A stretch of 64,000 bases of DNA, taken from contig NZ_OAOD01000008.1 in NCBI RefSeq assembly GCF_900205925.1, positions 62,001 through 126,000 on the forward strand, read 5' to 3'. Below are positions 35,673-45,079 of the stretch, piece by piece. How positions within the stretch are numbered: the stretch's first letter is position 1; every line of letters starts with the position of its first letter. Made by a program: the position numbers and the translations under genes. Source of the stretch: Clostridium peptidivorans. Its GTDB lineage: Bacteria; Bacillota; Clostridia; Clostridiales; Clostridiaceae. The notes below the pieces were generated by a model that was not told the DNA's origin, ran no database searches, and saw only the letters and a list, made by a program, of their open reading frames with translations.

Positions 35673-35731
35673 GGGGACGGTTAACAACTATTTGCCGCTT
35701 GTCTGGCACTACTAGGTGTTAACCGCCCCCC
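35673..35731. repeat. Composite repeat: family 2 nested in a family 1 pair
   Basis: GGGGACGGTTAACAAC (35673-35688) and a diverged GTGTTAACCGCCCCCC (35716-35731) enclose a family-2-like piece TTGCCGCTTGTCTGGCACTA. The head lies seven bases after the 35285 gene's stop. Confidence 0.7.
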
Positions 35732-35804
35732 TATAAACATTGTTATTCTTTAGATTGTCATATCATAAATCCCACTGGTGTTGATATAAAGTTACTTAAA
35801 GAAG

Positions 35805-37583
35805 TTACTGACTATTTAATGTTTTTACAACTTTATCTACAAATATTTTACCTAAATTAGGATCAAACTGTTTTCCTGAATATTTTATGATTTCTTTAAC
35901 AGCTTCATTTTTTGTAAATGCTTTTCTATAGGGTCTATCACTTATCATAGCATCATATGCATCAGCAATAGATAAAATTCTTGACATTAAAGGAATTTTT
36001 TTACCCTTAAGTCCTTTAGGATATCCAGAGCCATCATACCATTCATGATGAGCAAGAATATAATTACCTAAAAATGCTAGATCATTTGAAGATGATATAA
36101 TATGATAGCCTACCTCTGAATGTTTTTTTACTTTATTCCACTCTTCCTCATTAAGTTTATCTGATTTGTTTAAAATATTTTCACTTATAGATATTTTACC
36201 TATATCATGCATATTTCCTAAAAGTTCAAGTTCGTGAATCTCTTTTTCCGAAAGCTTCATAGCTATACCTATAGCCTTACAAATTTCGCTCACATTTTTT
36301 GAATGCTCTGCATCTTGCGTACTTTTCTGATATAATGTATCCATTATAATTTTCAGCGTTTCACTCTTTTGACTTTTACTCTCAAACATTTTTATTTTAT
36401 ACATCATTTCTTCAGCATTGGTAATTGTTCTCATTATATCTTCATTATTATTTTTTTTTGTACTAAATCCCAATGAAATTGATACATTTATAATACCTAT
36501 ATCTTCTTTTTTACATTCTTCTTTTGTCCTTTTAATTATTTTTTCTGCATCTTTTTCTTTAGTTTTAGGTAATAAAACTATAAATTCATCTCCGCCCCAT
36601 CTAATAATCATATCTTGAGTCCTGCAAGAATTTTTTAATGTATTTGAGGCTGCTATTAATAGCTTATCCCCCATTAAATGTCCAAAGGCATCATTAGTAA
36701 GTTTTAAACCATTTATATCTCCCATAATTATAGATATTGGTAAATTTTCTTCTATATCAATACTTTTAATTTTTTCATTAAAGAAATTTCTATTATATGC
36801 TCCAGTTAGACTATCATGATGATTTATGTATACTATTTCTTTTTCTTTTGCAACTTTGTCTGTTATATCTCTAAAACTAATAACCCTGCCATATAATATT
36901 CCTTTATCATCTTTAATTGGAGAAATATTATATACTATAGGTACGTTGGTACACTTCCTTGTTTTAAGAACTACATTATTATCTTTATCTGTATTTTCAC
37001 TTCTATTTTCTAATATAGTATTAGTGATTTCCTTTTCATCATTTTTATCATAAATTTTAAAAACATCCTGTACTTTTTTATGTAAAGTATTTTCTTCTTC
37101 ACATGAGATTAACTTTTCTGCCGTCTTATTTATCATAATTATATTTCCATGTAAATCCACAGCTATTACGCCTTCGGCAATTGATATAAGGGTACTTTTA
37201 AATAATTCTTTTTCTTTTATTTCATTTGATATATCAATAAAAAAAGTAATAACATAATATTTTTTAGGAGAATATATTTTTACCTTATACCATCTTCCTG
37301 TATCTTCTAAATATTGTTCAAATTCACTTTCTACTCTATTTATTGCAGTATTTCCATAATGACTTATCCAATCAAAATCACTTCCTTTGACATTGGGAAA
37401 TACTTCTGTCGCTCTTTTACCTATTACTTGAGTTTTATTTAATCCAGTTAATTTTTCAAAAGAATCATTTATTTCTATATACTCACAATCATCTATATCT
37501 CCATCATCATTTAAAATTACTTTCTGTAGTGCATATCCAAAAGGAGCTTTTTCTAATATATCACTATAAAATTTATTATCCAT
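35805..37583 (-). CDS. PAS-PAS-GGDEF-HD-GYP signalling protein
   Basis: The 592-residue cytosolic protein has PAS 1 (about 5-120), PAS 2 (about 125-240, EGVIAVDLHGNIIMINKTAE), a GGDEF domain with intact RWGGDEF (about 340) and an HD-GYP domain with HDIGK and HHEWYDGSGYPKGLKG. It therefore carries both a c-di-GMP cyclase and a c-di-GMP phosphodiesterase signature, controlled by redox or ligand-sensing PAS domains. No membrane helix is present. Start ATG 37581-37583 follows GGTGGGGTG; an earlier in-frame ATG adds five residues. It is a single gene. Confidence 0.9.
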   Translation of the reverse strand: MDNKFYSDILEKAPFGYALQKVILNDDGDIDDCEYIEINDSFEKLTGLNKTQVIGKRATEVFPNVKGSDFDWISHYGNTAINRVESEFEQYLEDTGRWYKVKIYSPKKYYVITFFIDISNEIKEKELFKSTLISIAEGVIAVDLHGNIIMINKTAEKLISCEEENTLHKKVQDVFKIYDKNDEKEITNTILENRSENTDKDNNVVLKTRKCTNVPIVYNISPIKDDKGILYGRVISFRDITDKVAKEKEIVYINHHDSLTGAYNRNFFNEKIKSIDIEENLPISIIMGDINGLKLTNDAFGHLMGDKLLIAASNTLKNSCRTQDMIIRWGGDEFIVLLPKTKEKDAEKIIKRTKEECKKEDIGIINVSISLGFSTKKNNNEDIMRTITNAEEMMYKIKMFESKSQKSETLKIIMDTLYQKSTQDAEHSKNVSEICKAIGIAMKLSEKEIHELELLGNMHDIGKISISENILNKSDKLNEEEWNKVKKHSEVGYHIISSSNDLAFLGNYILAHHEWYDGSGYPKGLKGKKIPLMSRILSIADAYDAMISDRPYRKAFTKNEAVKEIIKYSGKQFDPNLGKIFVDKVVKTLNSQ

Positions 37584-37625
37584 AAAACACCCCACCAATT
37601 CATTAGATAATCTAGCTCATAAATC

Positions 37626-37782
37626 TTATTTAAAATATAAATCGTTAGATTTATTATTAATTTCCGAAACTCTCATTGCAATATCCATTGTCCCTCCAGC
37701 TCTTTCTCCTGCTGCTTTTGCAACTCCATCTATGGCTTTTAACGCATCACTTATGGATGCTAAGAGCTCCTCTGAAGTTAAA
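37626..37782 (-). pseudogene. 3' remnant of a methyl-accepting chemotaxis protein
   Basis: One frame reads TSEELLASISDALKAIDGVA and continues to KSNDLYFK and TAA (37626-37628). This is the usual end of a clostridial chemotaxis receptor signalling domain. No receptor sequence precedes it; the upstream side is cut by a family-2 repeat fragment (TAGTGCCAC, 37783-37791). Confidence 0.7.
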
Positions 37783-37791
37783 TAGTGCCAC

Positions 37792-38064
37792 ATTTACTTT
37801 GAAAATATATTTAAAATTAAATCTTAGCAGAGTATTTATACTTTATTTTGTATAAATATATTCGACATTTTTTCTATTTCCTCTATTTTGTAAATCATTA
37901 AAGTATACTGCATAATATTTTTGTAAAAATTAGGTAATTCTGATGTAATTTTATATTGTTTATTGTAAAATATTGTAGTACTCCTTAATAATGTCGTAAA
38001 AAATTGTAAATGTCAATATATTTTCGAACAAAAAATGGAAATTAAACATCCCCTATTGCACAAT
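37792..38064. other. Non-coding stretch with a Spo0A-type box
   Basis: This is very A/T-rich sequence with scattered ATTGTAAA motifs and no ORF. TTCGACA at 37861-37867 is the exact complement of the TGTCGAA 0A box. A TGTCGTA variant lies near 37993. It may be a promoter region of the lost receptor gene or of the PAS-GGDEF-HD-GYP gene. Confidence 0.4.
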
Positions 38065-38095
38065 AAAAAAGCATCTACAAATTGCAGCTGCTTTT
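38065..38095. terminator. GCATCTAC-type hairpin terminator
   Basis: The AAAAGCATCTACAA/TTGCAGCTGCTTTT stem is the same type as 11593 and again lies next to a family-2 repeat. Confidence 0.6.
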
Positions 38096-38110
38096 GGTTT
38101 AAACTTATAT

Positions 38111-38138
38111 TTTGCCACTTGTCATATGGGTGGCACTA
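38111..38138 (-). repeat. Palindromic repeat family 2
   Basis: On the minus strand TAGTGCCACCC...GTGGCAAA starts four bases after the stop of the radical SAM gene. Confidence 0.7.
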
Positions 38139-38141
38139 TAA

Positions 38142-39026
38142 TTAAAAGAAACTTATTTGCTTTACTTCATAATTCTTTTTGTAGCCAGCAATAATATCCT
38201 CCATTTTATATAATATTTTTGCTTTATCACACTCTGCTTTAAAGAGTTCCCATAACTTAGTTGCTCGTTTTGAACGACATTCATATGCAAATCCATACTC
38301 TTTTATGTATCTTTCAGTTATGCCATAAAAATGTTCATCTAACTTTCTAAAAAAATATTCTCTTTGATTTTGCCTAAGTGTGACTCCAAAGGCAGGATAA
38401 ATAAATTTTGCTCCATTTTCCTTTGCGAGTCTTATAATTTTAAGTATATTTTCATCACTATCTTCAATAAATGGCAATACAGGCATTAGTAATATACCTG
38501 TAAAGATTCCTTGAGAAGAAAGCTTATTTATTGCTTCAAATCTTTTAGATGCAACTGATACGTTGGGCTCAATTTTTTTACACAGACTATCATTTGCAGT
38601 TGTAATTGTAATTTTAATAAGAACAGGTGAATGACTCTTAATCTCATTTAATATATCTATGTCCCTTGTAATAAGATCACTTTTTGTGGCAATGCCAATT
38701 CCAAAGTTATATCTATTTATAAGTTCTAGTGCACTTCTGGTAAGCTTATATTCTGCTTCAAGAGAATTATATGGATCTGACATTGCACCAGTTCCAACTA
38801 CACCCCTTTTTCTTTTTGATTTAAGTTCACTATTCAATATTTCAATAGCATTAGCTTTTGCACGAACAATATCAAAATCTTTAATTTGATAACATTCACT
38901 TCTTGAATCACAATAAATACATCCATGACAGCAGCCTTTATATATATTCATATTATAATTTGTTCCAAACCAATTATTATTATTTGCCCAGGTCGATAGT
39001 ATCTGTTTTGCAGAAATGAATTCCAT
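38142..39026 (-). CDS. Radical SAM protein, SplB-like branch
   Basis: The 294-residue protein has the cluster motif CCHGCIYCD (Cys32, Cys36, Cys39) and a Cys-rich second patch SRSECY. It resembles the SPL-like radical SAM proteins often annotated as DNA repair photolyase, which are common in Firmicutes. Spore photoproduct lyase itself is longer, so a repair function is only possible. The ATG lies one base after the stop of the GyrI-like gene, so the two are translated together. Confidence 0.82.
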   Translation of the reverse strand: MEFISAKQILSTWANNNNWFGTNYNMNIYKGCCHGCIYCDSRSECYQIKDFDIVRAKANAIEILNSELKSKRKRGVVGTGAMSDPYNSLEAEYKLTRSALELINRYNFGIGIATKSDLITRDIDILNEIKSHSPVLIKITITTANDSLCKKIEPNVSVASKRFEAINKLSSQGIFTGILLMPVLPFIEDSDENILKIIRLAKENGAKFIYPAFGVTLRQNQREYFFRKLDEHFYGITERYIKEYGFAYECRSKRATKLWELFKAECDKAKILYKMEDIIAGYKKNYEVKQISFF

Positions 39027-39027
39027 T

Positions 39028-39699
39028 TTATTTTACCTCATTATAGTTATTTAATTTAACACCATTAAAAATCACCGGATGCCTCACTACTGTTTTTAGC
39101 TTAGAAGAAATCGTCTTTCTTGGATCAGATAAATATATTTCATGATGCTTTCGAAATTGCCCAGTTTCATCCTTTAAATTGTTTTGTGCCATAAAATCTT
39201 CTATTATTAGTACTGTTTTAGTTTCATCAACATAAGGTCCAATATGTAGTGCTTGAACACATAACCCCTCGCTAAAGTTACTTAGACGTGCTTTTGAAGT
39301 ATCAATTTCTGGTTTTTTCTTTTTTAATACATCCACAGCCCACCTAAACACTTCATCTGTAACAAATTCTGGCTGCCTTATCATAGAAGTCCATAGCCAA
39401 TTATCTCTTTTATTAAAGTTAAACTCCCCTTCTTCACACCACCAAAGTCCTTCAAGTGGCGGAACTACATACTGAAAATATCCTTCTATGTCTTTTCCGC
39501 TTTTATAACTCATCTTAATAATAAAGGATAACCCATATATTAATTCAACAGCATTTTGATACTCCTCGCCTTGTGGATCACCTATTCCATCTACCATTAT
39601 AAAATTCATCTCTGGAACATCTATCATCATTGGATTGCTTTTAGGAAGATATAAATTCTTAAATTGTTTTTTATAATCAAACTTATCTATATTCATCAT
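39028..39699 (-). CDS. GyrI-like small-molecule-binding protein
   Basis: The 223-residue protein has strands and helices of the larger GyrI-like family (MIDVPEMNFIMVDGIGDPQG, LEGLWWCEEGEF, EGLCVQALHIGPYVDE, HHEIYLSDPRK). Such proteins bind or hydrolyse small toxic molecules; the conserved Glu and Trp residues fit. GAGGTGATAA precedes two adjacent ATGs; the second (39696) has better spacing. It is the first gene of a pair with the radical SAM gene, and a WYL regulator gene lies 70 bases upstream. Confidence 0.82.
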   Translation of the reverse strand: MMNIDKFDYKKQFKNLYLPKSNPMMIDVPEMNFIMVDGIGDPQGEEYQNAVELIYGLSFIIKMSYKSGKDIEGYFQYVVPPLEGLWWCEEGEFNFNKRDNWLWTSMIRQPEFVTDEVFRWAVDVLKKKKPEIDTSKARLSNFSEGLCVQALHIGPYVDETKTVLIIEDFMAQNNLKDETGQFRKHHEIYLSDPRKTISSKLKTVVRHPVIFNGVKLNNYNEVK

Positions 39700-39769
39700 T
39701 TATCACCTCATGCTTTTTTCTTTATCTTACACAAAGTAATACGACATCAGTATGTCATATTATTAAAAA

Positions 39770-40678
39770 CTATTTATAAACTTTTAATGCTAAACATAGT
39801 CTTTCCTTTATTTCATCTCTAATATCCTGTGGCTCTAGAACCTGGACAAAATGACCAAAAGATAAAATATATCCATAAACCCATTCCCCTTTAGGAAAAG
39901 ATATAGTTGCCTCTACCGTTCCATCCTCATTATACTTAATATTTTTATAATCAAAATCATCATAAACTCTATATGTTATTTGTGGGTCAAACTTAAGCCT
40001 AAGAGTAATAATATTATTGCTATCTATTGAAGTAGGTTCTATTGCTAAGTCCATTGAATATATATTTTCAAAAGTTTCATCCTTTACTAATAAATTTCTT
40101 ATTCTTGATATTCTAAAAGTTCTATTTTGCTGTTTATTTCTACAAAGCCCTTGTAGATACCAAGCCTGACCTTTAAATAGCAATTTTAAAGGTTCTACTA
40201 CTCTCTTTGTTTTCTCTCCATATGAACTTACATAATGAAATTCTACAACCTTGTGCGTAAGTATTGCAGATTTTAGATTATTAAATTTATCTTTCTCCTG
40301 ACTATCACTGCCCCAATGTGAAAAATCAACCTCTATCCAATTGTAGTTATTGGAGCTTTTAAAAATTGCTCCAAGCTTTGTAATCACAGTATCTACCTCA
40401 CAGTAATTAGCTGCCTTTAAGCTTTGAAGTGCCGCTATAATATCACATTGCTCCTTTTCTGAAAGAATGGATTTATTAATAGTGAACTCTGGTAAAATAC
40501 TAATGCCTCCTCCACTTCCCTTATTTGTATATATAGGAATATTAGATAAACTTAACGTGTTAATATCTCTGTAAATTGTTCTCGTTGAAACATCCAAATG
40601 CTGTGCAAGCTCTTTAGCTGTAATAGTTTCTTTATTTAACAAAATCATTATTATCTCAAGCAATCTATTAATTTGCAT
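39770..40678 (-). CDS. YafY-type HTH/WYL transcriptional regulator
   Basis: The 302-residue protein has an N-terminal DeoR-like winged helix (KELAQHLDVSTRTIYRDINTL) and a WYL domain (about 130-205: AILTHKVVEFHYVSSYGEKTKRVVEPLKLLFKGQAWYLQGL). A WCX extension forms the C-terminus. The start ATG 40676-40678 follows GAGGTGATGAAT. Regulators of this group bind small ligands and control nearby genes; here the GyrI-like/radical SAM pair is downstream on the same strand. Inverted ATATGACA/TGTCATAT motifs near 39735, 40710 and 40755 are candidate operators. Confidence 0.87.
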   Translation of the reverse strand: MQINRLLEIIMILLNKETITAKELAQHLDVSTRTIYRDINTLSLSNIPIYTNKGSGGGISILPEFTINKSILSEKEQCDIIAALQSLKAANYCEVDTVITKLGAIFKSSNNYNWIEVDFSHWGSDSQEKDKFNNLKSAILTHKVVEFHYVSSYGEKTKRVVEPLKLLFKGQAWYLQGLCRNKQQNRTFRISRIRNLLVKDETFENIYSMDLAIEPTSIDSNNIITLRLKFDPQITYRVYDDFDYKNIKYNEDGTVEATISFPKGEWVYGYILSFGHFVQVLEPQDIRDEIKERLCLALKVYK

Positions 40679-40780
40679 ATTCATCACCTCTATTATTTTA
40701 CCATACAAATATGACAACATATGGTCATATTCAAAAATAAAAAGCTGGTTTAGATGACTTATGTCATATAAACCAACCTA

Positions 40781-40795
40781 GGGACGGTTAACAAC
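40781..40795 (+). repeat. REP family 1, single copy
   Basis: TAGGGACGGTTAACAAC, preceded by CC. No inverted partner lies within 100 bases; one of the few copies not placed with its head at a stop codon. Confidence 0.75.
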
Positions 40796-40848
40796 TATAC
40801 TAAAATTTTAGCCTAAATTAAATAATAATTTATTGTATCTAAAAGTTA

Positions 40849-41619
40849 TTATTTAATTTCTTGTTTGAAATTTGGCTTATATTGCTCGATATTTTTTCCT
40901 TTATACAAAAATGCGTTTTTAGGACAAATGTTAAGACATCGTTGGCAAAATGTACATGTATCTTTTATTTTAAGGCTTGGACTTATAGTTATGCTGTTTG
41001 TTGGACAATTTATTTCACATAATCCACATTCCACGCATTTATCTCTATCTATAGAGAGTTTTTTCATCAGCCATTTTCTTAAATATGGATAGGTCATTTT
41101 ATAACCAACTTCCGCCAATTGAACTCTAAAATTCGATATTTCAATCTTACTTTCTTTTCCTTCTAGAAATTCTTTAACCATTTGCCTTGCCTTCTTTGAT
41201 GCAGCTTCTATTGCTCTCTTTTCCTCATCATCAGTATATTTTTTAAACATGAAGTTATAAAAATTGTTAGGCATCGAAATAAAATCACAATAGGTAATAT
41301 TAAGATTTTTAAGCCTTTTTAATGCATGCTGAAATACTGAGCTTACTACATCACTAGCTTGTGTTGAAAACATCATACACTTTCCCTTATAATTAGAAAG
41401 GTTTTTTTCAATATATTTAAGTAATATTTCTGGATATCTTTCTACAAAAACTGGCCCACCAAATACAATATAATCATACTGTGATAGATCAATAACCTTT
41501 TTCTCAATATCAACTAAATCACATATAATATTAATCCCATTAAAATAACTTTTCATTATGTTTACAACATACTTTGTATTACCAGTACCTGAAAAATATA
41601 TTATTGCTGCCTTATTCAT
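40849..41619 (-). CDS. EFR1-type flavodoxin-ferredoxin fusion protein
   Basis: The 256-residue relative of the 4919-5698 product has FMN loop YFSGTGNTKYV (8-18), VFGGPVFVERYPE, and two C-terminal 4Fe-4S motifs, CVECGLCEINC and CTFCQRCLNICP. It should be an electron carrier or reductase in the cytosol. Its ribosome binding site GGGGGGTGG lies next to a REP copy; CCCC of the repeat and GGGG of the site are separated by AAAA and could pair. Confidence 0.87.
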   Translation of the reverse strand: MNKAAIIYFSGTGNTKYVVNIMKSYFNGINIICDLVDIEKKVIDLSQYDYIVFGGPVFVERYPEILLKYIEKNLSNYKGKCMMFSTQASDVVSSVFQHALKRLKNLNITYCDFISMPNNFYNFMFKKYTDDEEKRAIEAASKKARQMVKEFLEGKESKIEISNFRVQLAEVGYKMTYPYLRKWLMKKLSIDRDKCVECGLCEINCPTNSITISPSLKIKDTCTFCQRCLNICPKNAFLYKGKNIEQYKPNFKQEIK

Positions 41620-41636
41620 AATTCCACCCCCCTTTT

Positions 41637-41726
41637 GGGGACGGTTAACAACTTTTTATTTATCTTATTGATATTTAGCAATTATTAAATAAAATGTTAT
41701 ATATATAATAGTTGTTAACCGTCCCC
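41637..41726. repeat. REP family 1, inverted pair
   Basis: GGGGACGGTTAACAAC (41637-41652) and GTTGTTAACCGTCCCC (41711-41726) are separated by 58 bases. The right copy runs into the helicase gene and contains its TAA stop codon. Confidence 0.9.
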
Positions 41727-44700
41727 ATTTTCAAATAATCCTAATATTTCTTCGTCACTTAAAGATGCAAAGCCTTCACCGCCTGAAAGTTCATCTCCCA
41801 TTAATTGTGAAATAAGCTTTTTCTTTTCTTCTTGAAGCGCTATAATTTTTTCCTCAATAGTTCCCTTGGCTATGATCTTTATTACTTCTACCACGTTCTC
41901 TTGACCAATTCTATGAGCTCTATCTGTGGCCTGTTCTTCAACTGCTGGATTCCACCAAGGATCAAAGTGAACTACTACATCTGCCGAAGTCAAATTTATC
42001 CCTGTACCCCCAGCCTTTAAGCTTATTAAAAACACTGAGTTTTCCCCTTCATTAAAAGCCTTTACCATATTCATTCTCTTCTCTGAAGGAATTGAGCCAT
42101 CTAGATAACTAAAGGCTATTGATTCTACCTCAAGTCTTTTTCCAATGTTCTTAAGTACAGATGTAAATTGTGAGAAAATAAGTATTCTGTGGCCTTCTTC
42201 TATACTTTGAAAAAGAAGTTCCACAAGCGCCTCCATCTTTCCGCTGCCTCCTGTATAGTCCTCTATGAGTACCTTTGGATCTAAGCACAACTGTCTTAGC
42301 TTTGTTATGTAAGAAAGTATTTCTATCTTGCTCTTTTTAAACTCATCATTACGCACCTTTTTTTCAATAAGTTCCACTGCGTAATTTGCATAAGCTTTAT
42401 ACACCTTTTTTTGCTCATCATCCAAGCTTACAAGTAGCCTTTTTTCTATTTTATCTGGCAGTTCTTTTATAACATCCTTTTTTCTTCTTCTAAGAATAAA
42501 GGGCTTTATAAGTCTATTTAATTCTTCTAGAACCTCTGGGCTTTCTTTAAGCTTTTTATGATATCTTACGCTAAATCGTTTTTCATCATATAAATATCCA
42601 GGCATTATAAAATCAAATATAGACCATAATTCCATAAGAGAGTTTTCAATTGGTGTACCTGATAATGCAAATCTCGTTTTTGCCTTTATATCTTTTACTG
42701 ATATAGCATTTTGAGAACTTGAATTTTTTATATATTGAGCTTCATCTAATATACAATAATCAAATTCTATGGACTTATAAATATCTGAATCTCTCTTTAA
42801 TAAATTATAGGTTGTTATTACTACATCATAACTTTTTATGTTTTTAATTATTTCTTCTCTTTCTTCTCTTGACCCATTAACAGCAACAGCCTTAATAGAT
42901 GGAGCAAATTTTTTAAATTCATTTATCCAATTATATATTAATGATGTAGGTGCTACAATTAATGATTTCTTCTCTTTATTAGATAGTATAAAAGCAATGG
43001 TTTGAAGGGTTTTACCAAGTCCCATTTCATCTCCCAAAATCCCTCCAAATCCTAAATAATCTAGAGTTTTAAGCCAATTATATCCAAGCTTTTGATATTC
43101 TCTTAGATTTCCATTTAAATCCTTTGGAACTTCAAACTTTAATTTCTCTATATTCTTAAATTTATCTCTTATTTCTTTTAATTCTTTTTTACCCTTTATA
43201 TACCTAATATCATTTTCCTCTAGATAATTATCAATGAAGGCTCCTTTACTTTTAGATATTTTAATATAATTTTCATCTATATCATCATTAGAAACCACAT
43301 CTAAAAGCTTTAAAAACTTATTAAGTTCCAGTTCTTCTAAGTCAAGGTATTCTCCATTATCCAGTTTATAATATTTCAAATTATCTCTAAATGCCCTTAA
43401 TATTTTAGACGTCTCCTGAGGTGAGATGTCTCCTATTTTAAAATCCATTTCAAAATAATTGTATTTACCAGATTTAATATCTCCACTAATTCCTTTTTTG
43501 CCAATAGATTTTATGCCCTTAAAGTTTTCAGAGTAATATACATCTCCTATTTCTTGGAGCTTGCCTATTTCACTTTTGAAAAACCTAAATATATAATCAT
43601 CTCCCATTAAAAGATAAAACTTACCGTCAATTCCTTCAAATCCTAGTCCTCTAAGCAGTGAAATAGCATCATGTTCTTTTTTAGAATCTCTATATATAAT
43701 TTTCCCATTGTAATCCTCAAATATATTAAATTCAAATGCTCCATATTTAACCTTTAAAGTGAGCGTAATATTTTTACCTTCCTGATCAAAGTAAAAATTA
43801 AACTTGCACTCATCCATTACTATTTTATCCTTTATATTTTTAGACAAAGTAACATTAGGTGTTAAAAAATTAAGATTAGGAATTAATTTTCTTAATATAG
43901 TCTCCTCTTCTGCTCTCGGAATAGTTACAACTTTTGCTTCCTTAAATACTTTTACATAAGGACTTATTTTATAGCAAAACTCATAATCTGGAATATATAT
44001 AGTTGTACCATATAAAAAGGCATCATTTTTAGAGCTTAAAACCATCGGCATTCCCTCTGATGATTTAAGAACATAATTATCCTTTACAGTTTTCAAATCA
44101 AAATTTATAGCTGGAGAATCCTGTAGAATTTCTGTTTCTACAGTTCTATAAAAAAATCCTTCATTTAAATAAACTCTGTGCTTTCTTATAACTTCAAAAA
44201 ATTCTCTAACTAAATATTTAGGAATATTAACATACTTCCCATCTACAGCCTTTTTGTCAGTTCTATTAACATACTTTTGACTTCCTTCTATCTCCTTTAA
44301 CATCATAATAAAATCAATAAGCCTTTTATCTTTGATGCTTAATTTTTGATTTCCGATGTCAAAAGTAAAATTTTTACTGTATTTTATAGGAATCCTATTA
44401 TAATAAGATACTAAAAAATGATCAATATCTTTTAATATGTACAGATTATTAGAACTTATAGAGTTAAGCCCTATTTTAAATTCTGCTGAAATAGTGTGTT
44501 TCCACTCATTTCTATTTATATAAACCTCTATTTTTATTTCGTCTTTATGCTTTTCATCTCCTAAAAGCATAGATACTACATTATCTCTGCTTTTAAATAT
44601 TCCCTGTTCCTCTTGCATTTCCTCATTTATCATTTCTTCATTTAGAAGAGGATGCTCTGCTAATTCATCTATAGCTTTATAAAAAGTTGCAACTAAATGC

Positions 44701-44984
44701 TTGCAACAATAATTTTTCTTTTTAAACTCATTTTTTTCATAATCTGGACAGCTGCAAGAAGTAGAAAATATACTTTTCTTTGTTGCATCCATCTCAATTT
44801 TTGTATTATATTCATTAAAAAGATTTTCTGAAATCACATTTCCATCTATACAAATTAAATTATCTTCACTAGTAATATCTAAAGAAGAAACTAAATCATT
44901 TTCTAGCACTCGTTGCCCTTTATCATAATTTTTCCCAGCGGTTTCTTCATTAAATATCCTTAACAACCTATTTTTATCTAGCAT
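41715..44984 (-). CDS. SWIM-domain SNF2-family helicase
   Basis: The 1089-residue DNA-dependent ATPase has an N-terminal SWIM zinc finger (CSCPDYEKN...CCKH near 83-103) and a long SNF2-associated beta-rich region (about 130-600). The motor has DEMGLGKTLQ, LDEAQ, SGTPIEN, and a helicase-C part with FSQFTSVL and QATDRAHRIGQ. It probably remodels protein-DNA complexes in repair or transcription, like HepA-type clostridial enzymes. AGGAGAA precedes the ATG. The last residues (NGDG) and the stop are encoded by an inserted REP. Confidence 0.9.
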   Translation of the reverse strand: MLDKNRLLRIFNEETAGKNYDKGQRVLENDLVSSLDITSEDNLICIDGNVISENLFNEYNTKIEMDATKKSIFSTSCSCPDYEKNEFKKKNYCCKHLVATFYKAIDELAEHPLLNEEMINEEMQEEQGIFKSRDNVVSMLLGDEKHKDEIKIEVYINRNEWKHTISAEFKIGLNSISSNNLYILKDIDHFLVSYYNRIPIKYSKNFTFDIGNQKLSIKDKRLIDFIMMLKEIEGSQKYVNRTDKKAVDGKYVNIPKYLVREFFEVIRKHRVYLNEGFFYRTVETEILQDSPAINFDLKTVKDNYVLKSSEGMPMVLSSKNDAFLYGTTIYIPDYEFCYKISPYVKVFKEAKVVTIPRAEEETILRKLIPNLNFLTPNVTLSKNIKDKIVMDECKFNFYFDQEGKNITLTLKVKYGAFEFNIFEDYNGKIIYRDSKKEHDAISLLRGLGFEGIDGKFYLLMGDDYIFRFFKSEIGKLQEIGDVYYSENFKGIKSIGKKGISGDIKSGKYNYFEMDFKIGDISPQETSKILRAFRDNLKYYKLDNGEYLDLEELELNKFLKLLDVVSNDDIDENYIKISKSKGAFIDNYLEENDIRYIKGKKELKEIRDKFKNIEKLKFEVPKDLNGNLREYQKLGYNWLKTLDYLGFGGILGDEMGLGKTLQTIAFILSNKEKKSLIVAPTSLIYNWINEFKKFAPSIKAVAVNGSREEREEIIKNIKSYDVVITTYNLLKRDSDIYKSIEFDYCILDEAQYIKNSSSQNAISVKDIKAKTRFALSGTPIENSLMELWSIFDFIMPGYLYDEKRFSVRYHKKLKESPEVLEELNRLIKPFILRRRKKDVIKELPDKIEKRLLVSLDDEQKKVYKAYANYAVELIEKKVRNDEFKKSKIEILSYITKLRQLCLDPKVLIEDYTGGSGKMEALVELLFQSIEEGHRILIFSQFTSVLKNIGKRLEVESIAFSYLDGSIPSEKRMNMVKAFNEGENSVFLISLKAGGTGINLTSADVVVHFDPWWNPAVEEQATDRAHRIGQENVVEVIKIIAKGTIEEKIIALQEEKKKLISQLMGDELSGGEGFASLSDEEILGLFENGDG

Positions 44985-45031
44985 ATTTTCTCCTAACTCC
45001 TGTAGTAGTATCCACTTCGGTCTTGGGTCTT

Positions 45032-45074
45032 GGGGACGGTTAACAACTATTAAAAATAGTTGTTAACCGTCCCC
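45032..45074. repeat. REP family 1, perfect hairpin
   Basis: Perfect 20-bp arms beginning GGGGACGGTTAACAACTATT are separated by AAA. The head lies five bases after the stop of the Old Yellow Enzyme gene on the minus strand. Confidence 0.9.
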
Positions 45075-45079
45075 ATCAT

